Positions 7,901 through 18,615 of a DNA stretch of 32,044 nt are shown piece after piece. The DNA is from Clostridia bacterium (GTDB lineage: Bacteria > Bacillota > Clostridia > Christensenellales > Aristaeellaceae): contig JAFXZO010000046.1 in the NCBI GenBank assembly GCA_017541205.1, positions 1 to 32,044 on the forward strand, written 5' to 3'. The position numbers and the translations under genes were made by a program. Positions within the stretch are counted from its first letter, which is position 1. Every line of letters begins with the position of its first letter. The notes beneath the pieces are model-generated. The model was not told the origin of the DNA. It saw only the letters and a list, made by a program, of their open reading frames with translations, and searched no databases.

Positions 7901-9126
7901 CCGGGACCCTGGCCGGCGTACTGATGCTGCCGGGCATGTATCTGCTGGGCAAGCTGCTGGGCAGGCGTTCCTGGGCGGGGCTCGCCGCCATGCTGCTGAT
8001 GGCCTTTGATCTGATGCACTTTACCCAGACCCGCATCGCCACCATCGACAGCTTCGTTGTGCTGTTCATCATCTGGATGGTGTACTTCATGCTGCGCTGG
8101 TTCTATCAGGACGAGTTCAGCCTGCCGCTTCCGCGCGCGCTGGTCCCGCTTGGGCTGTCCGGCCTGTTTATGGGCCTTGGCGTCGCCAGCAAATGGACGG
8201 CGTGCTATGTGGGCGTGATCCTCGCGATCATCTTCTTTTACGGTATTTACCGCAGATGGCGTCTGGTGCTCGATGCAAAGGAGATCCCCGAAAAGAAGCG
8301 CACCGCCGCGCAGCAAAAAACGGCGAAAGGCGGCGATAAACGCCTGCTGATCACGGTGGCGAGCTGCCTTGTCTTCTTTATCCTGATCCCGCTGTCGATT
8401 TACTATGCTTCCTATATCCCCTATTTCGCGAGCGACGGCGTCGGCGTCACCCCGAAAAAGGTGATCGAAGCCGCGGTGGGCACGTATTTCACCAATGGCC
8501 AGCTGGGCGGCATGCTGGGCTATCACAGCGAGCCGGGCCGCGGCATGGATCATTACTTCTATTCCCCCTGGTATCAGTGGCCCGTGATCGGCAAGCCCAT
8601 GTGGTATGCCAACAACGAATTCGAGCCCGCTGGCTATCAATCCAGCATCGTGGCGATGGGCAACCCCGCCGTATGGTGGCTTGGGCTGATCGCCGTCGCT
8701 GCGGTCGGCGCGGTCTGGGTGATGCGGCATTTGCAAAAGGACCGCTCCATTTCCCTCTATGTGGAACGGGACGATCCCCGCTGGGGCTTCATCGTGCTGC
8801 TCTACTTTGGGCAGCTGATGCCCTGGATCCTGGTGCCGCGCGGCACGTATATCTACCATTATTTCCCCTGCGTTCCCTTCCTGATCCTGGCCATCGTGCT
8901 GTGCCTGGATCTGATCGCGGACGGGCAGGCGCCCCTGTACGCCGCGGCGCGCGAAGAAATCGAAGAGGGCGTTCCGCACGAAAAGCTCGCCTTCCGGCTG
9001 ATGATCGGCATCCTTGCCGCCGCGCTCGCGCTCTTCATTTTCTTCTTCCCCTACGCCAGCGGCATCACCGTCAGGCAGGAATGGCTGGACGCCTGCAAGT
9101 GGTTCAAAAACTGGCTGTGGTATTGA
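4939..9126 (+). CDS. Double GT-C glycosyltransferase with lectin-like and discoidin-like domains
   Basis: This 1395-residue membrane protein appears to join two lipid-phosphate-sugar-dependent glycosyltransferases. An N-terminal membrane segment (5-25) leads to a beta-rich domain (about 30-190) like a carbohydrate-binding jelly roll. A membrane helix (215-236) opens the first multi-spanning GT-C unit (about 250-720), with an acidic loop GYDVD (275-279) and WGQTDAL (383-389). A predicted extracytoplasmic domain (about 775-883) resembles F5/8 type C (discoidin) sugar-binding modules. The second unit (about 930-1395) is a protein-mannosyltransferase (GT39) type, with FDEIYHART (940-948), THPPLGK (962-968), RIATIDS (1032-1038) and a C-terminal YHYFP block. 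It probably moves sugars from polyprenyl-phosphate donors onto surface proteins or polymers; substrates cannot be read from sequence. TAGGAG lies 5 nt before the ATG. It sits between yraN and comM in a housekeeping operon. Confidence 0.85.
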   Translation: MKNMKRIWLIAGAALMIALALFLLIPRSNVNLSYDNLIVNGDFSKVDDKGLPSSWYRDAYDGLTGAEFSVETDENGSCAHIVNIMPKDARFVQSVRVAPNSIYCLHGYIKASAQGGRGANLSVEGVYVFTDALFDTRGEWKEVSLYGRTGPEQEYVEVFVRLGGYSGESTGEAWFKDVTLCRVDTIPAGNYASDWYREKTQDAGENASQTQRTWSIRFVLSAIAYLVLFGVLFIFLRKRDDLLQKPSARSGIPGLILVLLCALGLRLALALWIPGYDVDISCFSLWGDHISAVGAANFYSQDYFCDYPPGYMLILWAVGSVGKLFDTGMTELMVKLPPILADLMLCALLYATAKKYKLSSKASLALVILYAFNPLVLITGAAWGQTDALMTMLLFLSVLWAVQGKWKAALPMYIVAVLFKPQALMFGPLGLIALAAHIVRNRKEPKKRAAVWKDLLLGLFFMVLAFAVIVVPFSIHQKWDWLINLYRNTMGYYAYATVNSCNIYFLLGKNWVGTDQKAGVIAPLLVYALAVTPLLAAGIGRAPALRGKFDDKKESLRFYLLAGISLALGIALLVLGKLDQLTYANLGIAMILYCVAVVGALYLFARDQQLLPVYGAVLLILLFNTGTMMHERYLFPAVALLVLGYILKKDTRLLWLAVGVAIAGLFNVGCALDRNIRIGGSAGHLDTPMAGIKSDTAVLEYFSAALNCALSFATLCLASVLSRGGVVSLSPEARPVSPLPQKTENRKMTGKDWAVLLIGTVAYAALAFTNLGSFKAPQTAFVSKSANEEITIDLGEVRDFKMAYYGGIHQYECDFTVQLSQDGVIWGQSYTAAMKQGDCFTWKYLSAYTGGALPVEIEARYVRIVSDHYYLTLHEVLFMDFTTGEVLPAQIVSDTLLASTADASGAQAAWVDAGNETVSCLLDEQDTLEGEPGWYNSCYFDEIYHARTGYEHLHALQTYETTHPPLGKVFMSWCIAIFGMTPFGWRFAGTLAGVLMLPGMYLLGKLLGRRSWAGLAAMLLMAFDLMHFTQTRIATIDSFVVLFIIWMVYFMLRWFYQDEFSLPLPRALVPLGLSGLFMGLGVASKWTACYVGVILAIIFFYGIYRRWRLVLDAKEIPEKKRTAAQQKTAKGGDKRLLITVASCLVFFILIPLSIYYASYIPYFASDGVGVTPKKVIEAAVGTYFTNGQLGGMLGYHSEPGRGMDHYFYSPWYQWPVIGKPMWYANNEFEPAGYQSSIVAMGNPAVWWLGLIAVAAVGAVWVMRHLQKDRSISLYVERDDPRWGFIVLLYFGQLMPWILVPRGTYIYHYFPCVPFLILAIVLCLDLIADGQAPLYAAAREEIEEGVPHEKLAFRLMIGILAAALALFIFFFPYASGITVRQEWLDACKWFKNWLWY

Positions 9127-9153
9127 TCTTGGGATAAAAGCGAGGCGAAAAAG

Positions 9154-10685
<1,532 letters not shown>

Positions 10686-10689
<4 letters not shown>

Positions 10690-11795
10690 TGTTTGAACTG
10701 AACCAGGAACAATTGGCCCGCCTCTGGCTGCAATGCGCGCCGATGAGCGCCTGGAGCAAGCTGGGCGCGCTCAAAAAGCGCTATGGAAGCGCCCGGGCGG
10801 TTTGGGAGCATTTTACCCCGGAGCACTATGATTATCTGGGGCCGGAAGCATTTGCCTTCCTGGCGGACAGCCGCTCCTCCAAATGCTCCATGATCCTGCG
10901 GGCATTGGATGAAACGGGCGCTTATCCCGTATTTTATGGGGAGGATGGATATCCCCTGCTGCTCATGCCCATCGATCATCCGCCGGACGTGCTCTTCATC
11001 CGCGGCAGTCTTCCGCCGCCGGGAGGGCGCAGCGTCGCCGTGGTCGGCGCCCGCGCCTGCACGCGGTATGGGCTCAGCCAGGCCCGCCAAATCGCCAGGG
11101 GCTTAGGGCAGGCGGGCGTCTGCGTGGTGAGCGGCCTGGCGCGCGGCATCGACGGCGCGGCGCATCAGGGCGCGCTGGACGGCGGCGGGCCGACCGTCGC
11201 GGTGCTCGGCAGCGGCGTCAATCAAATCTATCCCTCTGAAAACAAGGAATTGGCGGAGCGCATCTTGGAAAACGGCGGGGCCGTCGTATCGGAGCTCCAT
11301 CCGAACGCGCCGCCGCTGGCGCATCATTTTCCGGTGCGCAACCGGATCATCGCAGGTCTGTCCAACGCCCTGCTCCTCATCGAAGCGCGGCAGAAAAGCG
11401 GCACGCATTCCACCGTGCAGTATGCCCTGGACCAGGGCAAGGAGGTATTCGCCCTGCCCGGCAACGTGGACGCGCCGGGAAGCGAATTGCCCCTGCTGCT
11501 GCTCAAGGAAGGGGCGAACCTGTGCACCTGCGCCCAAGACATCCTCTCCGCCATGGCATGGGAGGACAGGCCGCCGCGTCAGGAAAGCTTTTTGCCGTCT
11601 GAGGCGGAAGAGGAAGAGCCTTTAGATCCCATCCTCCGCTCCCTCGCGCTCGAAGAAAAGACGATGGAAGAATTGATCCGGGAAACCGGCATGAGCGCCG
11701 GAGAGCTTGGAGCACAGCTGACACTGCTTGAAATCAGCGGCAAAGTAGAACGCCGCGCAGGACGGGCGTACGCCCTCGTCCGCACATCATCATAA
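10686..11795 (+). CDS. dprA: DNA processing protein DprA
   Basis: DprA (Smf) binds incoming single-stranded DNA during natural transformation and loads RecA. The 369-residue protein has an N-terminal helical domain, the Rossmann-like core with SVAVVGARACTRYG (116-129), SGLARGID (149-156) and a later AVLGSG, and a C-terminal winged-helix region. The open frame extends back inside comM to 9891, but the ATG at 10686 overlaps the comM stop and begins the conserved N-terminus; a second ATG at 10689 is possible. topA follows after 17 bp, the common order in Bacillota. Confidence 0.95.
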
Positions 11796-11812
11796 GCTTG
11801 GAGGACAGAACA

Positions 11813-13945
11813 GTGGCAACCGCATCGAAACTCATCATTGTGGAATCTCCCGCCAAGGCGCGCACCATTGCCCGCTTCCTGGGCCGCGGGTACAAGGTGG
11901 AGGCCTCCCAGGGCCATGTTCGCGATCTGCCCAAATCCCAATTGGGGGTGGACGTGGACAACGATTTTGCCATGAAGTACATCACCATCCATGGCCGCGG
12001 CAAGATCCTGACCAAGATCCGCAAGGAAGCCAAATCCGCCTCCCAGATCTATCTGGCGACGGACCCTGACCGCGAAGGCGAAGCCATTTCCTGGCACCTG
12101 GCGCAGACGCTGGGCATGGATGCCTCCTCGCCCTGCCGGATCGAATTCCATGAGATCACCCACCGAGCCGTGGAAAACGCGCTCAAAAACCCGCGCCCCA
12201 TCGATATGGAACGCGTGGACGCGCAGCAGGCGCGCCGCGCCCTGGACAGGCTGGTTGGCTATAAGCTGAGCCCCCTGCTTTGGGCCAAGGTGAAAAAGGG
12301 CCTGTCCGCCGGCCGCGTGCAGAGCGTGGCGACCCGCCTGGTGGTGGACCGGGAGCAGGATATCGATGATTTTATTCCCGAGGAATATTGGGAGATCACC
12401 GCGAACGCGCTTTTGCCCAGCGCCCGCGGCCGAAAAACCACGTTCACCCTTCGCCTCAATACCCTCGATGACCAGAAGGCCGAGCTGCATAACGAAGAGG
12501 AAGCGGCCGCGGCCCTCAAGCGCGTGGAGAACGCGCGCTTCGCCGTGTACGGCATCAAGCGCGGCGAAAAGCGCAAGCTGCCCGCGCCGCCCTTCACCAC
12601 CTCCTCCCTCCAGCAGGAAGCGGGCCGCAAGCTCAACTTCACCACCCAGAAGACCATGCAGGTCGTGCAGCAATTGTATGAGGGCGTGGATCTGGAAGGC
12701 GAAGGCACCCAGGGTATCGTCACCTATATCCGCACCGACAGCGTGCGCATTTCCCAGGAAGCGCTGGACGCGGTACGCGCCTATATCCCGGAGCGCTTCG
12801 GCACGGAATACCTGCCCGAAACGCCCAACGAGTTCAAGGGCCGCCGCAACGCGCAGGACGCGCACGAGGCCATCCGCCCCACGGATGTGACCCGCACCCC
12901 GGAAAGCATCAAATCCTCGCTCACCAAAGAGCAGTTCCAGCTATACCGCCTGATCTATTCCCGCTTCCTGGCCAGCCAGATGAAGCCCGCCATTTACGAT
13001 ACCATGACCATGGACGTGGCGGGCGAGGGCGTCGGCATGCGCTTTTACGGCGAGCACAAGCGCTTTGCGGGCTTTACCAGCATGTATGAGGAAAGCACGG
13101 ACGATACCCAGGAAGCCGCGGAAAGCACCCTGCCGCAGTTCTCGGAGGGCGATCCCGTAACCATCGATTCCGTCAGCAGCACGCAGCACTTTACCCAGCC
13201 CCCGGCCCGCTACACCGAAGCCAGCCTGGTCAAGACCCTGGAAGAAAAAGGCATCGGGCGGCCCTCCACCTACGCGCCCACCATCACCACCATCATTGCC
13301 CGGGGCTATGTGATGCGTGAAAACAAGCGCCTCTTCCCCACCGAGCTTGGCCGCACCATCAACGCCATGATGACGGAGTATTTCGGCCCCATCGTGGATA
13401 CCGAGTTCACCGCGGGGCTGGAGGAGCAATTGGACGAAGTGGAAGAAGGCACCGAGGACTGGCATCGGGTGCTCGAAAAATTCTACCCGCCCTTCGCCGC
13501 CATGCTCAAAAACGCGGAGGAAGCCATCGAAAAGGTCGAAATCAAGGATGAGCCCAGCGATGAGATCTGCGATAAATGCGGGGCGCAGATGGTGTACCGC
13601 GTGGGCCGGTACGGCAAATTCCTGGCCTGCCCCAATTTCCCGGACTGCCGGAATACCAAGCCGATCCTGACCTATATCGACGCCAGCTGCCCCCTGTGCG
13701 GCGGCCGCCTCCTGGAAAAGAACAGCCGCAAAAACCGCAAGTTCTACGGCTGTGAAAACTATCCCGAATGCAATTTCGTTTCCTGGGAAATGCCGGTAAA
13801 CGAGCGCTGCGAGAAATGCGGCAGCTATATGACCCTGAAGCGTTCCCGCAAGGGCGAGGTCTGGCACCTTTGCAGCAATGAAAAATGCCGCCACAAGGTG
13901 GAAGTGAAGGGCCCTGAAGTCTCTGAAGGAGAGGAAGAAGAATGA
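11813..13945 (+). CDS. topA: DNA topoisomerase I (type IA)
   Basis: Topoisomerase I relaxes negative supercoils by cutting one strand through a tyrosine-DNA bond. The 710-residue protein opens with the Toprim glutamate in [10 protein letters not shown] (E11), then TDPDREGE (83-90). The active-site tyrosine is Y305 in IVTYIRTDS, and [10 protein letters not shown] follows. The C-terminus carries three four-cysteine zinc modules, beginning at C586 (CDKCG, CPLCG and CEKCG). The frame is open from a TTG at 11798, but GTG at 11813 has GGAGG 8 nt upstream and starts the fold correctly. Its stop overlaps trmFO as ATGA. Confidence 0.97.
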   Translation: MATASKLIIVESPAKARTIARFLGRGYKVEASQGHVRDLPKSQLGVDVDNDFAMKYITIHGRGKILTKIRKEAKSASQIYLATDPDREGEAISWHLAQTLGMDASSPCRIEFHEITHRAVENALKNPRPIDMERVDAQQARRALDRLVGYKLSPLLWAKVKKGLSAGRVQSVATRLVVDREQDIDDFIPEEYWEITANALLPSARGRKTTFTLRLNTLDDQKAELHNEEEAAAALKRVENARFAVYGIKRGEKRKLPAPPFTTSSLQQEAGRKLNFTTQKTMQVVQQLYEGVDLEGEGTQGIVTYIRTDSVRISQEALDAVRAYIPERFGTEYLPETPNEFKGRRNAQDAHEAIRPTDVTRTPESIKSSLTKEQFQLYRLIYSRFLASQMKPAIYDTMTMDVAGEGVGMRFYGEHKRFAGFTSMYEESTDDTQEAAESTLPQFSEGDPVTIDSVSSTQHFTQPPARYTEASLVKTLEEKGIGRPSTYAPTITTIIARGYVMRENKRLFPTELGRTINAMMTEYFGPIVDTEFTAGLEEQLDEVEEGTEDWHRVLEKFYPPFAAMLKNAEEAIEKVEIKDEPSDEICDKCGAQMVYRVGRYGKFLACPNFPDCRNTKPILTYIDASCPLCGGRLLEKNSRKNRKFYGCENYPECNFVSWEMPVNERCEKCGSYMTLKRSRKGEVWHLCSNEKCRHKVEVKGPEVSEGEEEE

Positions 13946-15240
13946 CCGTCACCGTGATCGGCGCGGGGCTTGCCGGATGTGAAGCCGCGTGGCAGCTGGC
14001 CAGGCGCGGCGTGCCCGTCCGCCTGATCGAGCAAAAGCCCCTCGCCTTCAGCCCGGCGCATCATTCCCCCCTGTTCGCCGAATTGGTGTGCTCCAATTCC
14101 CTGCGCTCCGATCGGCTGCAAAACGCCGTCGGGCTGCTCAAGGAAGAAATGCGCCTGATGGATTCGCTGATCCTCAAAGCGGCGGATCAGGCGCGCGTTC
14201 CGGCGGGCGGCGCGCTGGCGGTGGATCGGGAAACGTTCTCCGGGTTCATCACCGATACCTTAAAGCAGCATCCGCTGGTCGCCTTTGAAGCCCGCGAAGT
14301 TACCGAGATCCCCGAGCCCCCCGCCATCATCGCGACCGGCCCGCTCACCAGCGACGGCATGGCGAAGGCCATCGCCGGTATGCCGGAGGTATCCACCCTC
14401 AATTTCTATGACGCCGCCGCGCCCATCGTGACCAAGGAATCCTTGAATATGGAAAAGGTCTACCGCGCTTCCCGCTATGGCCGGGGCGACGATTACCTGA
14501 ACTGCCCCCTGACCAGGGACGAATACGACGCGTTCGTGCAGGCGCTGCTCGCCGCCGAAACCGCGCCCGTTCACGGATTTGAGGAAAGCAAGGTGTTCGA
14601 GGGCTGCATGCCGGTAGAATCCATGGCAAGGCGCGGAAATATGGTATTGGCTTTCGGGCCGCTCAAGCCCGTGGGCCTTCCCGATCCCCGCACGGGACGC
14701 GACCCTTACGCCGTCGTGCAGCTTCGCCAGGACGATGCCGCGGGCACGCTCTATAACCTGGTCGGCTTCCAGACGCGGCTCAAATTCCCGGAGCAAAAAA
14801 GGGTGTTCGGCATGATCCCCGGTTTGGAGCACGCGGAATTCGCGCGCTATGGGGTCATGCACAGGAACACGTTCCTCGACAGCCCCGGCCTGCTCGATCC
14901 GCATTACCAGATGATCGCCCGGCCCGGCCTTTTCTTCGCCGGGCAGATGACGGGCGTGGAAGGCTATGTGGAATCGGCGGCGAGCGGCCTGGTCGCGGGC
15001 GTGTGCGCGGCCCTGCGCGAAACGGGAAAGCCCCTGCCCGATTTTCCCCGCACCACGGCCATCGGCGCCCTTGCCCATTACGTCGCCGCGGAAAACCGCG
15101 CGTTCCAGCCCATGAACGTGACCTTCGGCATCATGGAGGGCTGGCCGGAGAAGGTGCGGGGCGGCAAGCAGGCCCGGTATGAAAAAATCGCAAACCGGGC
15201 GCTGGAAACCGTGAAAGCCATCCGGGCGTCGATGCTTTGA
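13942..15240 (+). CDS. trmFO: Folate-dependent tRNA (uracil-54) methyltransferase TrmFO
   Basis: TrmFO makes ribothymidine at position 54 of tRNA, using methylene-tetrahydrofolate and FADH2. The 432-residue protein has the FAD-binding [19 protein letters not shown] near the N-terminus (5-23), [24 protein letters not shown], and a C-terminal [16 protein letters not shown] block that also contacts FAD. Length and start are as expected; the ATG overlaps the topA stop. In many Bacillota xerC/codV follows, but here a 99-bp gap with a promoter and operator leads straight to hslV. Confidence 0.97.
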   Translation: MTVTVIGAGLAGCEAAWQLARRGVPVRLIEQKPLAFSPAHHSPLFAELVCSNSLRSDRLQNAVGLLKEEMRLMDSLILKAADQARVPAGGALAVDRETFSGFITDTLKQHPLVAFEAREVTEIPEPPAIIATGPLTSDGMAKAIAGMPEVSTLNFYDAAAPIVTKESLNMEKVYRASRYGRGDDYLNCPLTRDEYDAFVQALLAAETAPVHGFEESKVFEGCMPVESMARRGNMVLAFGPLKPVGLPDPRTGRDPYAVVQLRQDDAAGTLYNLVGFQTRLKFPEQKRVFGMIPGLEHAEFARYGVMHRNTFLDSPGLLDPHYQMIARPGLFFAGQMTGVEGYVESAASGLVAGVCAALRETGKPLPDFPRTTAIGALAHYVAAENRAFQPMNVTFGIMEGWPEKVRGGKQARYEKIANRALETVKAIRASML

Positions 15241-15286
15241 CATCCTTTTGCCATTCTTTCATCCCAAATTCGTCGTGCTTCGCGTT

Positions 15287-15292
15287 TATACT
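15287..15292 (+). promoter_or_regulatory. Possible -10 element of hslVU
   Basis: TATACT ends 7 bp before the CtsR-type operator, close to the geometry of the ctsR promoter, where the -10 ends 5 bp before the operator. No good -35 hexamer is found 16-18 bp upstream, so the promoter is weak or the call is wrong. Confidence 0.4.
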
Positions 15293-15299
15293 GTGTATT

Positions 15300-15316
15300 G
15301 GTCAAAGATAGACTAT
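15300..15316 (+). promoter_or_regulatory. CtsR-type operator upstream of hslVU
   Basis: GGTCAAAGATAGACTAT begins with a perfect CtsR half-site (GGTCAAA), a 3-bp spacer with central A, and a diverged second half (AGACTAT against AGTCAAA). It matches the site before ctsR at 28474-28490 in 14 of 17 positions. In both places it lies just upstream of a GGAGG ribosome binding site. CtsR binds such tandem heptads in Bacillota. Confidence 0.75.
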
Positions 15317-15339
15317 TATTTCCTTCGGAGGATATGGAT

Positions 15340-15873
15340 ATGACGATGAGAGGAACCACCATCTGCGCCGTCAAAAAAGACGGCAAAATCGCCGTGGCCG
15401 GGGACGGCCAGGTGACCATGGGCGAGCATACGATTTTTAAGGGCACCGCCCGCAAGGTGCGCCGCATCTATAACGATACGGTGGTGACCGGCTTTGCCGG
15501 ATCCGTTGCCGACGCGTTCAGCCTGTGCGAACGCTTTGAAGATAAGCTGACCCAATGCGGCGGCAATCTGGAGCGCGCGGCGGTCATGCTGGCCCAGGAC
15601 TGGCGGGGCGATAAAGGCCTGCGCCAATTGGAGGCCATGCTGATCGTGGCCGATAAGGACGGCATGCTGATCGTTTCCGGCACCGGCGAAGTGATCGATC
15701 CGGACGACGGGGTTGCCGCCATCGGCTCCGGCGGCAACTATGCCCTGGCCGCCGCCCGCGCGCTGGTACAAAACACCGAGCTTTCCGCCAAGGAAATCGC
15801 GGAAAAGGCGCTGCATATCGCCGCGTCGATCTGCGTTTATACAAACGATAACATCATCGTGGAGGAGGTGTGA
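15340..15873 (+). CDS. hslV: ATP-dependent protease HslVU, peptidase subunit HslV
   Basis: HslV (ClpQ) forms the proteolytic double ring of the HslVU protease, with an N-terminal threonine nucleophile exposed after processing. The 177-residue protein begins [11 protein letters not shown]; one of the two threonines (T6, T7) should be the nucleophile. [27 protein letters not shown] and [16 protein letters not shown] follow, all typical. The frame is open from 15298 with ATGs at 15334, 15340 and 15346. GGAGG at 15327-15331 gives spacings of 2, 8 and 14 nt, so 15340 is preferred. hslU follows after 3 bp. Confidence 0.95.
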   Translation: MTMRGTTICAVKKDGKIAVAGDGQVTMGEHTIFKGTARKVRRIYNDTVVTGFAGSVADAFSLCERFEDKLTQCGGNLERAAVMLAQDWRGDKGLRQLEAMLIVADKDGMLIVSGTGEVIDPDDGVAAIGSGGNYALAAARALVQNTELSAKEIAEKALHIAASICVYTNDNIIVEEV

Positions 15874-15876
15874 GCC

Positions 15877-17277
15877 ATGAGCGAACTCAAAGCCCTGCCC
15901 GCCAAGAACCGGGAGCTGACGCCGCGCGAGGTCGTCAGGGAGCTGAACCGCTATATCATCGGCCAGGACGAAGCCAAGCGCGCCGTGGCCATCGCCCTGC
16001 GCAACCGCTACCGCAGAAGTCAGCTGCCCGAAAAAATGCGGGAAGAAATCTATCCCAAAAATATCCTGATGATTGGGCCGACCGGCGTCGGCAAAACGGA
16101 GATCGCCCGCCGCCTCGCCAAATTGGTCGACGCGCCGTTTATCAAGGTCGAGGCCACCAAGTTTACGGAGGTCGGCTACGTCGGCCGCGACGTGGAATCC
16201 ATCATCCGCGACCTGGCAGAAAACGCGGTGCGCATGGTGAAGGACGAGCACGTTGCGCGGGTCAAGACGCGGGCGCAGGTGCTGGCCGAGGATCGGCTCG
16301 TTTCCCTGCTGCTTCATCCCCTGAAAAAATCCGCCGGCAATAACAATAATCCCCTCGATTTCCTGCTTGGCCGGAAAAACGAGCCCGAACCCACGGAAGA
16401 AGAAAAATCGGAAATCAGCCGCAAGCGCGGCGAGCTTTTGCAGCAGCTCCGTTCCGGCGCGCTGGAGGATCACGAAATCGAAATCGAGGTGGAGGAAGCC
16501 GCGCCGCAGCTGGAGGTGGGCGGCGCGTCCATCAGCCTCGGCGATATGATGGGCGGCATGATGCCAAAACGCATGAAGCAGCGCCATGTGAAGGTAAAGG
16601 ACGCGCGGGAGATCCTCATCCAGGAGGAAAGCCAAAAGCTGATCGACGAGGACGCCGTCAAGGAGGAGGCCATCCGTCGGTGCGAGCAGAGCGGCATTGT
16701 GTTCCTGGATGAAATCGACAAGATCGCGGGCCGTTCCTCCGGTCATGGCCCGGATGTCAGCCGGGAAGGCGTGCAGCGGGACATCCTGCCCATCGTGGAA
16801 GGCTCCACCGTGAACACCAAGTACGGCCCCGTGCGCACGGATTTCATGCTCTTTATCGGCGCGGGCGCGTTCCACGTGGCCAAGGTGAACGATCTGATCC
16901 CCGAGCTGCAGGGCCGCTTTCCGGTGCACGTCAACTTAAAATCCCTGACGCAGGAGGATTTCGTGGCCATCCTGACCAAAACCGATAACGCCGTCACCCG
17001 CCAATACACGGCGCTGCTGGAAGTGGACAAGGTCCATTTGACCTTTGAGGAAGAAGCGCTCAGTGAAATCGCGCGCATCGCCATGTTATCCAACGAAATG
17101 GGCGAGGACATCGGCGCGCGCAGGCTCCACGCCGTGTTTGAGGAGCTCCTGGAGGACGTTTCTTTCAACGCGGGCGGCGAAAACATGCCCGACGTGTATC
17201 TGAACATTACCGCCGATTACGTGCGCGAACACCTGAAAACCGCCAAGGAAATGGATATGCGGCGGTACATCCTCTAA
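15877..17277 (+). CDS. hslU: ATP-dependent protease HslVU, ATPase subunit HslU
   Basis: HslU (ClpY) is the AAA+ unfoldase that feeds substrates to HslV. The 466-residue protein has Walker A GPTGVGKT (67-74), the pore loop GYVG (100-103), an inserted I domain (about 115-245, charged and variable), Walker B IVFLDEID (274-281) and a C-terminal sensor region ending DMRRYIL, the tail that docks into HslV. Length is normal. GGAGG within the hslV 3' end serves as ribosome binding site. codY, which follows hslU in Bacillus, is absent. Confidence 0.97.
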   Translation: MSELKALPAKNRELTPREVVRELNRYIIGQDEAKRAVAIALRNRYRRSQLPEKMREEIYPKNILMIGPTGVGKTEIARRLAKLVDAPFIKVEATKFTEVGYVGRDVESIIRDLAENAVRMVKDEHVARVKTRAQVLAEDRLVSLLLHPLKKSAGNNNNPLDFLLGRKNEPEPTEEEKSEISRKRGELLQQLRSGALEDHEIEIEVEEAAPQLEVGGASISLGDMMGGMMPKRMKQRHVKVKDAREILIQEESQKLIDEDAVKEEAIRRCEQSGIVFLDEIDKIAGRSSGHGPDVSREGVQRDILPIVEGSTVNTKYGPVRTDFMLFIGAGAFHVAKVNDLIPELQGRFPVHVNLKSLTQEDFVAILTKTDNAVTRQYTALLEVDKVHLTFEEEALSEIARIAMLSNEMGEDIGARRLHAVFEELLEDVSFNAGGENMPDVYLNITADYVREHLKTAKEMDMRRYIL

Positions 17278-17293
17278 AGAAGAAGGGGGCTTC

Positions 17294-17968
17294 ATGATGC
17301 CGTTAACGATTGCCATCGACGGGCCCGTGGGCGCGGGCAAATCCACCATCTCGGACGAAGTAGCCAGGCGGCTGGGGATCCTGCATCTGGACACCGGGGC
17401 CATGTACCGGGCCGTGGGCCTGTGCGCGCTGGAAGAAAAGATCGATCCGCAGGACGCGGAAAAAGTCTCCGCCCTGCTGACGGAAGGCAGGGCGCAGGTG
17501 GATGTCCGCTACGAAGGGGGCGCGCAGATCACCTTGCTCAACGGCCGCGACGTGACCGGGCTCATCCGTTCCCAGGAGGTGGGCCAGGCGGCGTCCACCG
17601 TATCCCGCTATCCGGCCGTGCGCAAAATGCTGGTCCGGCGCCAGCAGGAATTGGCCCAGACGCAGCCCATGCTGCTGGATGGGCGGGATATCGGCACGGT
17701 GGTCCTAAAGGACGCCACGGTGAAAATCTATCTGACCGCCTCCGCCGAGGCCCGCGCCAAGCGCAGGATGCTGCAGCTTCGCGAAAAGGGCGATGATACG
17801 CCCTTTGAAACCGTGCTCCAGGAAGTGAACGCCCGGGATTACCAGGATATGCACCGGGCCGTCGATCCGCTGCGCCGGGCGGAGGACGCCGTTTTGGTGG
17901 ATTCCTCCGAGCTCTCCTTCGACCAAACCGTTTCGGCAATTCTATCGCTTGTGGAGGCCAAGAAATGA
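17294..17968 (+). CDS. cmk: Cytidylate kinase
   Basis: CMP kinase phosphorylates CMP and dCMP with ATP. The 224-residue protein has the P loop GPVGAGKST (10-18), LDTGAMYRAVG, the DGRDIGTVV segment that binds the nucleotide, and an arginine-rich lid (EARAKRR). Two adjacent ATGs (17294 and 17297) are possible; AGGGGG upstream gives spacings of 4 and 7 nt, so the second may be the real one. plsC overlaps its stop, a pairing common in Clostridia, where ispH and rpsA often come next; here they do not. Confidence 0.95.
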   Translation: MMPLTIAIDGPVGAGKSTISDEVARRLGILHLDTGAMYRAVGLCALEEKIDPQDAEKVSALLTEGRAQVDVRYEGGAQITLLNGRDVTGLIRSQEVGQAASTVSRYPAVRKMLVRRQQELAQTQPMLLDGRDIGTVVLKDATVKIYLTASAEARAKRRMLQLREKGDDTPFETVLQEVNARDYQDMHRAVDPLRRAEDAVLVDSSELSFDQTVSAILSLVEAKK

Positions 17969-18600
17969 GTACCCAGGAAACGCCCAAAAAAGAACGCACC
18001 TTTGTATACTCGCTGGCCCGCGTTTTGGTCGCGATCGGGAGCCATACCATCTTTCCCATCCGCTATCACAACCGGGAAAACATGGGGCTGGACGCGCCCT
18101 ACATCGCTATTTCCAACCATCAAAGCGCCCTGGACCCCTTGATCCTGGCCTATCCCTGCAAAAAGTACGAATATCGGTTCGTTGGCAAAAAGGAACTGGT
18201 GAAAAACAAATTCATTGATAAATTGCTCACCAACGGGCTGCACATGATCTCCGTGGACCGCCATAATTCCGACCTGGCGGCCCTGCGCCAATGCCTGAAG
18301 ACCCTTCGGGATAAGCAGGTGCTCGCCATCTTTCCGGAAGGCACCCGGCATCAGACCGATCTGATGGCGCAGGTGGAAACAGGCACGGCGGTGCTGGCCC
18401 TGCGGGCCAATGTGCCGGTGATCCCCGTGTATATAAGGTACAAGCCCCGCTTCCTGCGCCTGAACCACGTCTACATCGGCAAGCCCATGGACATTTCCGA
18501 TTTGAGCGCGCAGGGCCTCGATTCCGCGATCGTCGATCAGCTGTGCGAGCGCATCCAGAAAACCTTCTGGCAGATGCGTGAGGACGTCCAAAGGAAGTAA
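17965..18600 (+). CDS. plsC: 1-acyl-sn-glycerol-3-phosphate acyltransferase
   Basis: PlsC adds the second acyl chain to make phosphatidic acid at the inner face of the membrane. The 211-residue protein has motif I NHQSALD (51-57), the KKELVKN region (motif II), motif III FPEGTR (123-128) and motif IV near VPVIPVYI. One hydrophobic stretch near the N-terminus probably anchors it. The start overlaps the cmk stop as ATGA. A GNAT gene follows after 15 bp. Confidence 0.93.
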   Translation: MSTQETPKKERTFVYSLARVLVAIGSHTIFPIRYHNRENMGLDAPYIAISNHQSALDPLILAYPCKKYEYRFVGKKELVKNKFIDKLLTNGLHMISVDRHNSDLAALRQCLKTLRDKQVLAIFPEGTRHQTDLMAQVETGTAVLALRANVPVIPVYIRYKPRFLRLNHVYIGKPMDISDLSAQGLDSAIVDQLCERIQKTFWQMREDVQRK

Positions 18601-18615
18601 CCGGAAAGGAGCCCT

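Noticed and set aside
5965-8979. A 1004-codon open frame on the minus strand opposite the glycosyltransferase gene
   Set aside because: It is His/Gln/Arg/Asp-rich with no domain signature. It mirrors the codon pattern of the clear membrane protein on the plus strand; long antisense frames are common in GC-rich genes.
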